From: an uncultured Lachnospiraceae bacterium
GTDB lineage: Bacteria > Bacillota > Clostridia > Lachnospirales > Lachnospiraceae
NCBI GenBank assembly: GCA_900554205.1
Contig: USGM01000050.1
Span: 1 to 22,914, forward strand
Reading direction: 5' to 3'
Length of the DNA stretch: 22,914 nt
Positions 7,996 through 15,458 of this stretch are shown piece after piece. The position numbers and the translations under genes are program-made. The notes beneath the pieces are model-generated. The model searched no databases. It saw nothing but the letters and a program-made list of their open reading frames with translations, and had not been told where the DNA came from. Every line of letters starts with the position of its first letter. Position 1 is the stretch's first letter.

Positions 7996-8167
7996 GTGAC
8001 GTTGCGCAAAATGCACAGACCACCGCAGGCACGCTTTCGCTACCTTCCGCTCGCAGCGGCACATAAGTCTCCATAGTACGGAGACTAAGTGCCGGCGGCT
8101 CCAGAGTGCGCTGCTTGTGGTCAGGTGCATTCTGCACAACTGTTAGTTGAAAGTTGGGGGTGTAAAT
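7968..8167. repeat. About 200-bp imperfect palindrome with matching inverted ends (MITE-like or structured RNA)
   Basis: The outer ends ATTTACA (7968-7974) and TGTAAAT (8161-8167) are exact inverted copies. Inside them, CCAACTTT (7978-7985) matches AAAGTTGG (8150-8157). The next arms, 8000-8032 and 8106-8141, pair with few mismatches and include AATGCAC/GTGCATT, GACCAC/GTGGTC, GCAG/CTGC and GCAC/GTGC. A central hairpin pairs CGGCAC and AGTCTCC (8057-8062, 8066-8072) with GGAGACT and GTGCCG (8080-8086, 8089-8094). A side hairpin CCGCT-CGC-AGCGG sits at 8047-8059. No protein gene is supported here. It could be a miniature inverted-repeat transposable element or the template of a structured RNA. 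Confidence 0.75.
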
Positions 8168-8183
8168 GTCCAGTGGGCATTTA
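8163..8183. repeat. 21-bp palindrome adjoining the large inverted repeat
   Basis: TAAATG followed by TCC, AGT, GGG and CATTTA reads as an interrupted palindrome with one non-complementary pair outside the centre. It overlaps the last five bases of the 200-bp element. It may be part of that element's end or a separate operator. Confidence 0.4.
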
Positions 8184-8209
8184 TTCAGAGGTTATTATAG
8201 GAATATGCC

Positions 8210-8245
8210 GTCTGTTTGTCAAAGGAAAAACGAAGAAAAACAGAC
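8210..8245. promoter_or_regulatory. Eight-base inverted repeat directly upstream of the GH13 promoter
   Basis: GTCTGTTT (8210-8217) and AAACAGAC (8238-8245) are exact inverted copies separated by 20 bases. The second arm ends immediately before the -35 box at 8246. The position would suit an activator or a repressor site. The regulator is unknown. Confidence 0.4.
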
Positions 8246-8274
8246 TTGCATTCTGTTAAGATACAGTGTAGAAT
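8246..8274 (+). promoter_or_regulatory. Sigma-A-type promoter for the GH13 gene
   Basis: TTGCAT (8246-8251), a 17-base spacer and TAGAAT (8269-8274). The predicted start near 8281 leaves a leader of about 75 bases before the ATG at 8356. Confidence 0.65.
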
Positions 8275-8288
8275 AGGAAATATGAACG

Positions 8289-8300
8289 GAAAACGTTTTC
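8289..8300. promoter_or_regulatory. Probable cre / LacI-family operator (perfect 12-bp palindrome)
   Basis: GAAAACGTTTTC is a perfect palindrome with the central CG typical of LacI/CcpA-family sites. The 14-base stretch at 8288-8301 differs from TGAAAACGTTTTCA only at its two outermost bases. It lies about 8 to 20 bases past the expected transcription start, where bound repressor would block RNA polymerase. Control by CcpA or a dedicated maltodextrin regulator is inferred. Confidence 0.6.
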
Positions 8301-8355
8301 TGGAAGCAAAAAACACAATAAAAGCAGGAAACTAAGGGATATTTGGGAGGGAAAC

Positions 8356-10113
8356 ATGGAATTTGCAGCAGTATTTCACAGGGCAACAGACAATTATTGT
8401 TACGCGCTGGACGACAACCAGCTGATCATCAATCTGAAGACCGGTTATGATGTGAAAAAGGTCAACATCATTTACGGAGATCCGTTTGCAAACGGCATTC
8501 TGGGCGGTGGTGAGGAGTGGAATGGTGACAAGGCGGGAATCCATTACAAAAAGAATCTGAAAAACCAGATCTGGTGGACAACGACGATCATTCCGCCTTT
8601 TAAGAGGCTGAAATATTACTTTGAACTGATTACGGAAACTGAGAAATGGTATTACTTCGAGGACGGCTTTGTCAGCGAGGAGCAGATGCATCTGTTGGGA
8701 AGAAGCCGCCAATGCTTTACCATGCCATGGCTGAATCCGGCGGATGTGAACAGGACGCCCTACTGGGTAAACGAGACCGTCTGGTATCAGATTTTCCCGG
8801 ATAGGTTCTGCAACGGCAACCGTGCGAATGATCCGGAGGGGGTAAAGGAGTGGAAGTGCGAGCCGGTTCAGGGTTCCCGGGATATTTACGGCGGCGATCT
8901 GGAAGGGATTACGCAGAAGCTGGATTACCTGCAAGGGCTGGGTGTGACAGGGCTTTACCTCACGCCGATCAACGAATCCCCCTCCAACCATAAATACGAT
9001 ACGACGGATTATGAACGGATTGATCCGCACTTCGGGGATGACGTCATCATGCAGGAGCTCGTCAGTCAGGCGCACGCGCGGGGCATTAAAATCATGCTAG
9101 ACGCCGTGCTGAATCATGCGGGCTATTGCTTCAGGCCGTGGCAGGATGTGCTGGAGAAAGGGCCTGCCTCGGAATATTACGACTGGTTCATGATTCAGGA
9201 ATGGCCGCTCGATCCCAACTGGCAGGCGGCAAAGAAGGGGCAGCTCTATACCTTTGCTTTCTTTGACGGTATGCCGAAGCTGAACACGAACAATCCGAAG
9301 GTAAGAAAATATCTGGTGGACGTTGTCTGCGGCTGGGTGCGCAAATATGATGTGGACGGGATCAGAATAGATGTCGCCAACGAAATCTCGCACACCTTCT
9401 GCAAGGAATTACGCACAGCACTGAAAGCGATCAAGCCGGAAATTTATATTCTCGGGGAAATCTGGCACGACGCGATTGCATGGCTGAGAGGAGACGAATA
9501 TGACGCGGTCATGAACTATCCTCTCGCCGGAAGCATGAAGGATTTCTTTATCGACAAGAGGCTGACCGGCAGGGATTTTGAGTATATGATCAACCGCTGT
9601 TACACCAACTATATGCAGCAGACGAACGATGTACTTTTCAACATGCTGGATTCCCATGATACGCAGAGACTGCGCAACGTTGTGGCGGGGAAGGACGAGT
9701 ATGACGCTCTGTTGATGCTGCTGTTTACCATGCCGGGAAGCGTCTGCATCTACTACGGAACGGAGATCGGCATGGAGGGTGGCTTTGATCCGGATTGCAG
9801 GCGGTGTATGCCGTGGGAGGATATTGAGAGGGGATGCTTCGCGGAGCAGAGCGATTTTGTGAAGAGGCTGATTGAGCTGAGAAAGACCCAGCCGCTCATG
9901 CGGGAGCGCAACTTTCATTTCCCGGCAGAATATGAGAATCCGCGTGTGATCCAGTTCCAGAAGATCGGCTGGAGCGAACGGCTGGAAATTCTTGTCAATG
10001 CAGGGGAGGAGGACGTCAACGTCCTGCGGTCTGAAGAAGGAGAAATTCTGTTTTCGCGTAAGCTGCAGGATGGGGTGCTGCAGCCGGGCGGATTCTGCAT
10101 ACGGTTTCTGTAA
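8356..10113 (+). CDS. GH13 maltodextrin hydrolase (neopullulanase / cyclomaltodextrinase type alpha-glycosidase)
   Basis: It is predicted to hydrolyse alpha-glucosidic bonds in maltodextrins, cyclodextrins or pullulan fragments. The 585-residue protein has no signal peptide, so it should act in the cytoplasm on imported oligosaccharides. Residues 1 to about 125 resemble the N-terminal CBM34 domain of this subgroup. The TIM-barrel catalytic domain follows, with conserved region I DAVLNHAG, region II GIRIDVANE (nucleophile Asp339), region III LGEIWHD (acid/base Glu368) and region IV DSHDTQR (His434, Asp435), then a short beta domain. GGGAGGG precedes the ATG. The palindrome upstream suggests carbon-catabolite control. 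The exact specificity within the subgroup cannot be told. Confidence 0.93.
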   Translation: MEFAAVFHRATDNYCYALDDNQLIINLKTGYDVKKVNIIYGDPFANGILGGGEEWNGDKAGIHYKKNLKNQIWWTTTIIPPFKRLKYYFELITETEKWYYFEDGFVSEEQMHLLGRSRQCFTMPWLNPADVNRTPYWVNETVWYQIFPDRFCNGNRANDPEGVKEWKCEPVQGSRDIYGGDLEGITQKLDYLQGLGVTGLYLTPINESPSNHKYDTTDYERIDPHFGDDVIMQELVSQAHARGIKIMLDAVLNHAGYCFRPWQDVLEKGPASEYYDWFMIQEWPLDPNWQAAKKGQLYTFAFFDGMPKLNTNNPKVRKYLVDVVCGWVRKYDVDGIRIDVANEISHTFCKELRTALKAIKPEIYILGEIWHDAIAWLRGDEYDAVMNYPLAGSMKDFFIDKRLTGRDFEYMINRCYTNYMQQTNDVLFNMLDSHDTQRLRNVVAGKDEYDALLMLLFTMPGSVCIYYGTEIGMEGGFDPDCRRCMPWEDIERGCFAEQSDFVKRLIELRKTQPLMRERNFHFPAEYENPRVIQFQKIGWSERLEILVNAGEEDVNVLRSEEGEILFSRKLQDGVLQPGGFCIRFL

Positions 10114-10137
10114 TATGCTATCAGATGATTGACGCTA

Positions 10138-10166
10138 TTGCGTGGGAAGCGGGGGTGGTGTATATT
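10138..10166 (+). promoter_or_regulatory. Candidate promoter for the lipoprotein gene
   Basis: TTGCGT (10138-10143), a 17-base spacer and TATATT (10161-10166). It lies in the 91-base gap after the GH13 gene. No terminator hairpin was seen in that gap, so read-through from the GH13 gene is also possible. Confidence 0.45.
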
Positions 10167-10204
10167 ATAACGATAAGAGGTAGCGGCGGGGAGGGGAATG
10201 GTAG

Positions 10205-11414
10205 ATGAGGAAAACGGTATTGGCGGTTTTGACTATGATACTTGTTCTTTCTGCGTGTGGACAGGCGGAAAAGGTTGAAGGCGAGCAAGTCAATTTTGGG
10301 GAACAGTTAGAGAATTTGGTCGGAGAATATGAGTACCCTTCGGATTATGGTGTTGGCAGGTTAATCATTAAAAAGGCAGACGGAGGATATGATATATTTG
10401 ATTATGAATCGGAATCCTCTTATCGCTTTTTAGCTAATTCGTCTAACATACAGGCAATAGAAGATAACAAAATCTATATCAAGTATCCTGAAGCAGTATT
10501 TTCCGACGATACGGTTGTTTTCAGCTATTACATTTTGGAGTATAGCACGGATGAAGTAGCGGTGTATTACGGAGAAGTTTCTCCGGAAGATGCCCGGTTC
10601 CTATATCGTGCAACAAGGAAAACTGCGGAAGGTTGCGAAAGAAACATCGGAGTTTTCCATGGGCGAAAATTTAAAGACCGCGATTACACAGCTGGCGCTT
10701 ACTTATGAGAAATTTAATGCAGCCTCGGTCAACAGCGAGGACTGGAAGGAAACCTTCATTGCGAGATTCATACAGAATGCAAGAGTCTCGTTTGATTATT
10801 TAGACAGCATTTCGGACGAAAATGGCGGAAAGATCAGCGTGGACGAGCTGAATTACATGCAGTATTCCCTCACGAATACGGAGGTAGATTTTTCGGCATA
10901 TGTTGACGGCTATATAGACCGATATGATACTGCAAGTTTCCTGAATTATGGCAGGATCACGGGATATGAGTTTGAGTGTAAGGACGATGGCGTGATCGTC
11001 ACCGCCGCCTTTAAGGTGGGGTACGATGGAACAGAGTCAGTGCATGAATATGAAATCACGGCTGAACTGATCCCGAACTCTGATAGCTGCTTCGACGGCT
11101 ACAGCGTGGTCTCGGTTTCGTCAAAGTCTGTAGTATCAGACAGCGAGCCGGACAACAGTGCCCACACATTTTATGGCACGGATATGATGGAGGAGAATAA
11201 CGGAGTATTTGTGTTTGAACTTACAGGTGCGGAGGATGATCTGCAATACAGGCATTTCGTTTATGCGGATCTGACGCAATCGCCGGAGCAGGCTGATTTT
11301 GTGAGAAAAAATGCGGGAAAGAACTTCAAGATTACATTCATCTGGACCGAGGGAAACGGCGAGGACATTGAGCACATAGTACCGACAGAAATAGTTCTGG
11401 ATACCGAACGGTAG
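10205..11414 (+). pseudogene. Putative lipoprotein gene interrupted by a one-base frameshift
   Basis: The first reading frame (10205-10708) opens with a lipoprotein signal, MRKTVLAVLTMILVLSAC, with lipobox LSAC and Cys18 as the lipidated residue. About 120 residues of acidic beta-rich sequence follow. At AAAA (10619-10622) the plausible protein sequence moves to the next frame, which runs open to TAG at 11412-11414 and holds about 263 more residues. Dropping one A joins RATRK to LRKVAKETSEF without a break and gives a 402-residue lipoprotein. Beyond the shift, the first frame turns Arg/Gly-rich and unlike what precedes it. No domain was recognised. The second part could be translated alone from ATG 10590, but its ribosome-binding site is weak. 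It may be a true mutation or a sequencing error. Confidence 0.65.
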
Positions 11415-11439
11415 AAAATTTGCCTGATTTTGCCCGGAC

Positions 11440-11468
11440 TTGACAAAAAAAAAATTGTCTGCTATGAT
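11440..11468 (+). promoter_or_regulatory. Consensus sigma-A promoter for the SleB-like hydrolase gene
   Basis: TTGACA (11440-11445), a 17-base spacer beginning with nine A residues, and TATGAT (11463-11468). The expected start is near 11475, giving a leader of about 87 bases that contains the TAATAAA repeats. Confidence 0.8.
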
Positions 11469-11475
11469 ACCTTCC

Positions 11476-11543
11476 GTAATAAATTTAACAACTTTGTAAT
11501 AAATTTATTAAGATTGGGCAACAATTCTTAATAAGACTTATTA
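11476..11543. promoter_or_regulatory. Triple TAATAAA-type repeat between promoter and gene
   Basis: GTAATAAATTTA occurs at 11476-11487 and again at 11496-11507, exactly 20 bases apart. The second copy extends to the perfect palindrome TAATAAATTTATTA (11497-11510). A third related palindrome, TAATAAGACTTATTA, lies at 11529-11543 and runs up to the ribosome-binding site. The arrangement suggests multiple operator sites for one regulator, or leader RNA structure. No known regulator was matched. Confidence 0.5.
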
Positions 11544-11561
11544 GGAGGTACGGAGGGAAAT

Positions 11562-12641
11562 ATGACGATAAGCAGAAGGTTGTCTGCTGTGGCGTTGGGA
11601 ATTTTGTGTTTCCTGTTTGTGGCGTTGCATGCAGATCTGACCGTTCAGGCTGGCGAGAATAGTTCTCTTGAGGATATGCGAGGGGGCGTGGCGGCCCTGC
11701 TGAATCCCGGAGTGACAAACTCCGAAGAGATCGTAAATGCCACGGCAAAGGAATTGAACCTGAATCTCTGGGAGAAGGAAGAACGTTCCACGACTCTGGT
11801 CATGGCAAACGTGAAGACTGCTCTGAATGTGAGAGCGGATGCCAGCGAGACGGCAGACAAAGTAGGAAAGTTGTACAAGGACTGTGGAGGAACGATTCTC
11901 GACAGAAGAGACGGCTGGACAAAGCTCCAGTCGGGAAACATCGTCGGGTGGGCGTCGGATGAATACCTGTTGTTCGGAGACGACGCATTGACACTGGCAA
12001 ACGATGTCGGCAAGATGATCGCCACGGTGGACACGGAAACGCTTCGTGTCAGAAAAGAGCCCGGTACGGAGGCGGAGGTCTACGGACTGCTTCCGAAGGG
12101 TGAGATCGTCGAGGTGCTTGAGGGAGATGACGGAAGCGGCTGGGTATGCATTGATTACGACGGCGTGGACGGCTATGTTTCCTCGGAGTATGTCGTGACG
12201 GATTTCCTGATCGATGCCGGTGAGACGATAGATGAAATCAAGGCTCGTGAGGCTGCGGAGAGGGAAGCAAAACGTCATGTCAACTATGGCGCATACACTA
12301 CAGATGCAGATACCACGCTTCTGCTTGCGGCGCTGATTCAGTGCGAGGCGGGCGGTGAGTCCTACGAGGGACAGGTGGCTGTCGGTGCGGTTGTCATGAA
12401 CCGTGTCAGAAGCGGAGCGTACCCTAACAGTATTCACGGTGTAATCTATGCTTCGGGTCAGTTTACACCTGCCATGAGCGGCAAGGTAAACAGAGTGTAT
12501 GAGTCCGGTAAGATCAAGGACAGCTGTATCCGTGCAGCGGAGGAGGCAATTTCCGGTGTTTCCAATGTCGGAGATCTGACGCACTTCCGCCGTGTCAACG
12601 GTCGGGAGGGACTTGTGATCGGAAATCATGTATTCTACTAA
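11562..12641 (+). CDS. Secreted SH3-domain cell wall hydrolase, SleB family
   Basis: It is predicted to cleave peptidoglycan. Of 359 residues, the first 30 or so form a signal peptide (hydrophobic stretch 8-22, likely cleavage after TVQA). Two bacterial SH3 domains follow at about 80-137 and 152-212, each with the TALNVR/TLRVR start and a WxxI or WVCI strand, likely for wall binding. A charged linker (220-240) leads to a SleB-type hydrolase domain (PF07486-like) at 250-359 with LIQCEAGGESYEGQVAVGAV; Glu262 is the expected catalytic residue. The family includes spore cortex-lytic enzymes, but many Clostridia members act in vegetative cells. The start has GGAGG upstream. A strong promoter and terminator make it a single-gene unit. 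Confidence 0.9.
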   Translation: MTISRRLSAVALGILCFLFVALHADLTVQAGENSSLEDMRGGVAALLNPGVTNSEEIVNATAKELNLNLWEKEERSTTLVMANVKTALNVRADASETADKVGKLYKDCGGTILDRRDGWTKLQSGNIVGWASDEYLLFGDDALTLANDVGKMIATVDTETLRVRKEPGTEAEVYGLLPKGEIVEVLEGDDGSGWVCIDYDGVDGYVSSEYVVTDFLIDAGETIDEIKAREAAEREAKRHVNYGAYTTDADTTLLLAALIQCEAGGESYEGQVAVGAVVMNRVRSGAYPNSIHGVIYASGQFTPAMSGKVNRVYESGKIKDSCIRAAEEAISGVSNVGDLTHFRRVNGREGLVIGNHVFY

Positions 12642-12659
12642 GGAGTGATAACGATAAGG

Positions 12660-12694
12660 GCAGTGCTGTGGAAATTTCGCAGCACTGCTTTTTT
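12660..12694 (+). terminator. Rho-independent terminator after the SleB-like gene
   Basis: GCAGTGCTG (12660-12668) and CAGCACTGC (12680-12688) form a perfect nine-pair stem that can extend inward. Six T residues follow directly. Confidence 0.92.
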
Positions 12695-12729
12695 GAACTA
12701 TAGAATTTCCTATCGTGCGAAGAAACAGA

Positions 12730-12758
12730 TTGCCCGCAAGGTATTTTTAGGCTATAAT
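12730..12758 (+). promoter_or_regulatory. Sigma-A promoter for the nfeD-SPFH pair
   Basis: TTGCCC (12730-12735), a 17-base spacer and a perfect TATAAT (12753-12758), 54 bases before the NfeD start codon. Confidence 0.7.
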
Positions 12759-12811
12759 AGCATTACATGAGTGATGAGGGAGTCAAGTAATTTAAGAAGG
12801 GGAGTGATTCG

Positions 12812-13342
12812 ATGAATGAAGTAATGATTTTCTGGCTTGTGTTTCTGATTCTTGCGATCGTTGTCGAACTGATGACGCTCGGACTGACTACGATATGGTT
12901 TGCGGGCGGAGCACTGGTAGCGATTTTCGCGGCTCTGCTGCATGCGCCAATCTGGCTGCAGGTGATTTTGTTTTTTGTGGTATCGCTGTTGCTGCTGTTC
13001 TTTACAAGACCGGTTGCGGTCAAGTATTTCAACAAGGATCGCGTCAAGACGAACGCAGAGAGCATTGTCGGAAGACAGGCGATTGTCACAGGAGAGATCG
13101 ATAATCTGCAGGGGATCGGGCAGGTAACGGTCGGTGGTCAGGAATGGACTGCAAGAAGCTGTGACGATAAGATGCGGATCGCGGTTGGCAGTGTAGTGAA
13201 CGTCGTTGCAATTAACGGCGTGAAGCTGATTGTAAGACCGGATGAACAGACCTTGGCAAAGGGTCCCGCACAGCCGACTGTGCCGGAGCCAATGAGTGTT
13301 TTGCAGATGGAGGAGATGGAGTCCCGCAAGCCGGAGAATTAG
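12812..13342 (+). CDS. NfeD-like membrane protein
   Basis: This 176-residue protein has three predicted membrane segments (about 5-24, 28-44 and 48-64). A soluble OB-fold-like domain (about 78-145) follows, with the NfeD pattern SIVGRQAIVTGEI, GQVTVGGQEWTARS and VGSVVNVVAINGVKLIVRP. NfeD proteins are routinely encoded beside SPFH/stomatin proteins and are thought to help assemble or anchor these in membrane microdomains. That is the arrangement here, with an SPFH gene 71 bases on. GGGGAG lies eight bases before the ATG. The C-terminal 30 residues are Pro/Glu-rich and probably disordered. Confidence 0.9.
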   Translation: MNEVMIFWLVFLILAIVVELMTLGLTTIWFAGGALVAIFAALLHAPIWLQVILFFVVSLLLLFFTRPVAVKYFNKDRVKTNAESIVGRQAIVTGEIDNLQGIGQVTVGGQEWTARSCDDKMRIAVGSVVNVVAINGVKLIVRPDEQTLAKGPAQPTVPEPMSVLQMEEMESRKPEN

Positions 13343-13380
13343 AATGCCGGTTTGGGATGACATAGATTATGATTAAGAGC

Positions 13381-13399
13381 GTACTGTCATTAACAGTAC
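13381..13399 (+). promoter_or_regulatory. Hairpin just upstream of the SPFH ribosome-binding site
   Basis: GTACTGT (13381-13387) and ACAGTAC (13393-13399) form a perfect seven-pair stem with a five-base loop. AAGAGG at 13403-13408 follows directly. It lacks a T tract, so it is not a terminator. It could set the relative expression or RNA stability of the two genes. Confidence 0.45.
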
Positions 13400-13413
13400 A
13401 GAAAGAGGTTGCC

Positions 13414-14331
13414 ATGTGGGCTATTGTTATTGTATTGGTTGTGTTGGTTTTAGGAATCCTTGTATCCTGCCTGAAAATTGTTCCTCAGGCGCAGGCATGT
13501 GTCATTGAACGTCTGGGTGCGTATCAGGGAACATGGTCTGTTGGTTTCCATGTAAAAATGCCTTTCCTTGACAAGATTGCAAGAAGAGTGAATCTGAAGG
13601 AGCAGGTGGCAGATTTCCCGCCCCAGCCCGTTATTACCAAGGATAATGTTACGATGAGAATTGACACGGTCGTGTTCTATCAGATCACCGATCCCAAGCT
13701 GTTCACCTACGGCGTTGAGAACCCGATGATGGCGATTGAGAACCTGACGGCTACCACCCTTCGTAATATCATCGGTGAGCTGGAGCTGGATCAGACGCTT
13801 ACCAGCCGTGACACGATCAACACAAAGATGCGTTCCGCACTGGATATCGCTACTGACCCCTGGGGTATCAAGGTGAACCGTGTGGAGCTTAAGAACATCA
13901 TTCCTCCTGCTGAGATCCAGAATGCCATGGAGAAGCAGATGAAGGCAGAGCGTGAAAAGCGTGAAGCTGTCACAAGGGCAGAAGGTGAGAAGCAGGCGAA
14001 GATTCTGGTTGCAACCGGTGAAAAGGAATCTGCAATCCTTCGTGCAGAGGCTGAGAAGCAGTCCGCAATCCTCCGCGCAGAGGCCGAGAAGGAAAAGATG
14101 ATCCGCGAGGCAGAAGGTGAAGCTGAGGCGATTCTTAAGGTACAGCAGGCGAATGCCGACGGTATCCGTATGCTGAAGGAAGCGGGAGCCGACGAGGCAG
14201 TGTTGAAGATGAAGAGCTTAGAGGCGTTCGAGAAGGTTGCCGACGGCAAGGCGAACACCATTCTTCTTCCTGCTGAACTGCAGGGCATCGCAAGCCTTGC
14301 AACCGCATGGAAAGAGGTTGGAAACAAGTAA
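13414..14331 (+). CDS. SPFH / stomatin-like (band 7) membrane protein
   Basis: This 305-residue protein has an N-terminal membrane anchor (about 3-22) and an SPFH domain (about 25-185: CVIERLGAYQGTWSVGFHVK, DNVTMRIDTVVFYQITDP, PPAEIQNAMEKQMKAEREKR). A long Ala/Glu/Lys coiled coil follows (about 170-250) with a near-repeat ESAILRAEAEKQSAILRAEA, then a C-terminal LPAELQG segment typical of QmcA/stomatin relatives. Such proteins form oligomeric scaffolds in membrane microdomains. The frame opens at 13369, but the ATG at 13414 has AAGAGG upstream and places the anchor at the N-terminus, while the hairpin at 13381-13399 would be coding in the longer version. It pairs with the NfeD-like gene upstream. 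Confidence 0.92.
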   Translation: MWAIVIVLVVLVLGILVSCLKIVPQAQACVIERLGAYQGTWSVGFHVKMPFLDKIARRVNLKEQVADFPPQPVITKDNVTMRIDTVVFYQITDPKLFTYGVENPMMAIENLTATTLRNIIGELELDQTLTSRDTINTKMRSALDIATDPWGIKVNRVELKNIIPPAEIQNAMEKQMKAEREKREAVTRAEGEKQAKILVATGEKESAILRAEAEKQSAILRAEAEKEKMIREAEGEAEAILKVQQANADGIRMLKEAGADEAVLKMKSLEAFEKVADGKANTILLPAELQGIASLATAWKEVGNK

Positions 14332-14349
14332 ATACAGCCAGTCGAAAAA

Positions 14350-14380
14350 GGCCGGTTCCCCTTGTGGGGGCCGGTCTTTT
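14350..14380 (+). terminator. Terminator after the SPFH gene, overlapping the argF promoter
   Basis: GGCCGG and CCCC (14350-14361) pair with GGGG and CCGGTC (14366-14376) around a TTGT loop with a small internal bulge. TTTT follows. The loop and right arm also contain the -35 box of the next promoter. Confidence 0.85.
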
Positions 14381-14390
14381 GTGGTACAAT
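14362..14390 (+). promoter_or_regulatory. Promoter of the argF operon
   Basis: TTGTGG (14362-14367), a 17-base spacer and TACAAT (14385-14390), 39 bases before the argF ATG. The -35 region lies within the terminator hairpin of the upstream gene. No ARG-box-like palindrome was identified in the short leader. Confidence 0.55.
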
Positions 14391-14429
14391 AATGCGTACG
14401 AATTCATGAGATTGAAAGGTGGGTGTGTG

Positions 14430-15416
14430 ATGGACTTAAAAGGACGAGATTTCTTAAAGCTGCTGGATTTTACACCGGAGGAGATTGTCTATCTGCTGGA
14501 TCTGGCGGCGGAATTGAAGGAAAAGAAGAAAAAAGGGATTCCCGTGGACAGTCTGCGCGGAAAGAATGTTGCTCTGATTTTCGAGAAGACAAGTACCCGC
14601 ACCAGATGTGCATTTGAGGTGGCTGCACATGATCTTGGAATGGGAACGACGTATCTGGATCCTACCGGATCACAGATCGGCAAGAAGGAGAGCATTGCGG
14701 ACACTGCGAGAGTGCTTGCGGGCATGTACGAGGGTATCGAGTACCGCGGCTTCGGTCAGGACATTGTTGAGGAGCTTGCAAAATATTCCAAGGTGCCTGT
14801 CTGGAACGGACTGACAAATGAGTTCCATCCCACCCAGATGCTTGCCGACCTGCTGACAATCCGTGAGCATTTCGGTTATCTGAAGGGCATTAAGCTCACC
14901 TATATGGGAGATGCCCGTTACAATATGGGAAATTCCCTGATGGTTGCGTGCGCAAAGATGGGAATGCACTTTGTCGCATGTACGACGGCGAAGTATTTCC
15001 CGGATAAGGCGCTTGTGGCACAGTGTGAGGAGATCGCGGCGAAGACCGGCGGCAGCATCACACTGACAGAGGATGTGAAGAGCGGAACGGCAGGAGCCGA
15101 CGTTGTCTATACGGATGTGTGGGTTTCCATGGGAGAGCCGGATGAAGTGTGGACGGAGCGCATCGAGGAGCTGTCCCCCTATCGGGTAAACAGAGAGGCT
15201 ATGGAGAATGCGGGCGAGAATGCCGTATTCATGCACTGCCTGCCGGCATTCCATGATTTAAAGACGAAGATCGGGGCGCAGATGGGTGAGCGTTTCGGAA
15301 TTACGGAGATGGAGGTCACGGACGAGGTCTTCGAGTCGAAGCAGTCACTTGTCTTTGAGGAGGCGGAGAACCGTATGCACACGATCAAGGCGGTCATGTA
15401 CGCAACTCTGGCATAG
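14430..15416 (+). CDS. argF: Ornithine carbamoyltransferase
   Basis: It joins carbamoyl phosphate and ornithine to give citrulline in arginine synthesis. The 328-residue product has the carbamoyl-phosphate loop STRTR (55-59), HPTQ (133-136), the MGDARYNMGNSLM segment, DVWVSMGE for ornithine binding and the HCLP loop (269-272) with the reactive cysteine. The frame is open upstream to 14307, but the ATG at 14430 has AAAGGTGG upstream and gives the normal N-terminus. It is the first gene of a long same-strand run. No arcA or arcC is beside it, which favours the biosynthetic ArgF over the catabolic ArcB, though sequence alone does not settle this. Confidence 0.95.
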   Translation: MDLKGRDFLKLLDFTPEEIVYLLDLAAELKEKKKKGIPVDSLRGKNVALIFEKTSTRTRCAFEVAAHDLGMGTTYLDPTGSQIGKKESIADTARVLAGMYEGIEYRGFGQDIVEELAKYSKVPVWNGLTNEFHPTQMLADLLTIREHFGYLKGIKLTYMGDARYNMGNSLMVACAKMGMHFVACTTAKYFPDKALVAQCEEIAAKTGGSITLTEDVKSGTAGADVVYTDVWVSMGEPDEVWTERIEELSPYRVNREAMENAGENAVFMHCLPAFHDLKTKIGAQMGERFGITEMEVTDEVFESKQSLVFEEAENRMHTIKAVMYATLA

Positions 15417-15458
15417 AGGAGCAGCAAAGCGATCTGCCGGAAAGAGATGGGAGAAGGA

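Noticed and set aside
7957..8139. A 60-residue - strand reading frame inside the large palindrome.
   Set aside because: It only reads across the paired arms, has no convincing ribosome-binding site and encodes an odd Arg/Cys/Trp-rich peptide; the inverted repeat explains the sequence better.
11541..12629. A 362-residue open frame antisense to the SleB-like gene.
   Set aside because: The sense frame has a signal peptide, SH3 domains and a catalytic motif; the antisense frame is a codon-bias shadow.
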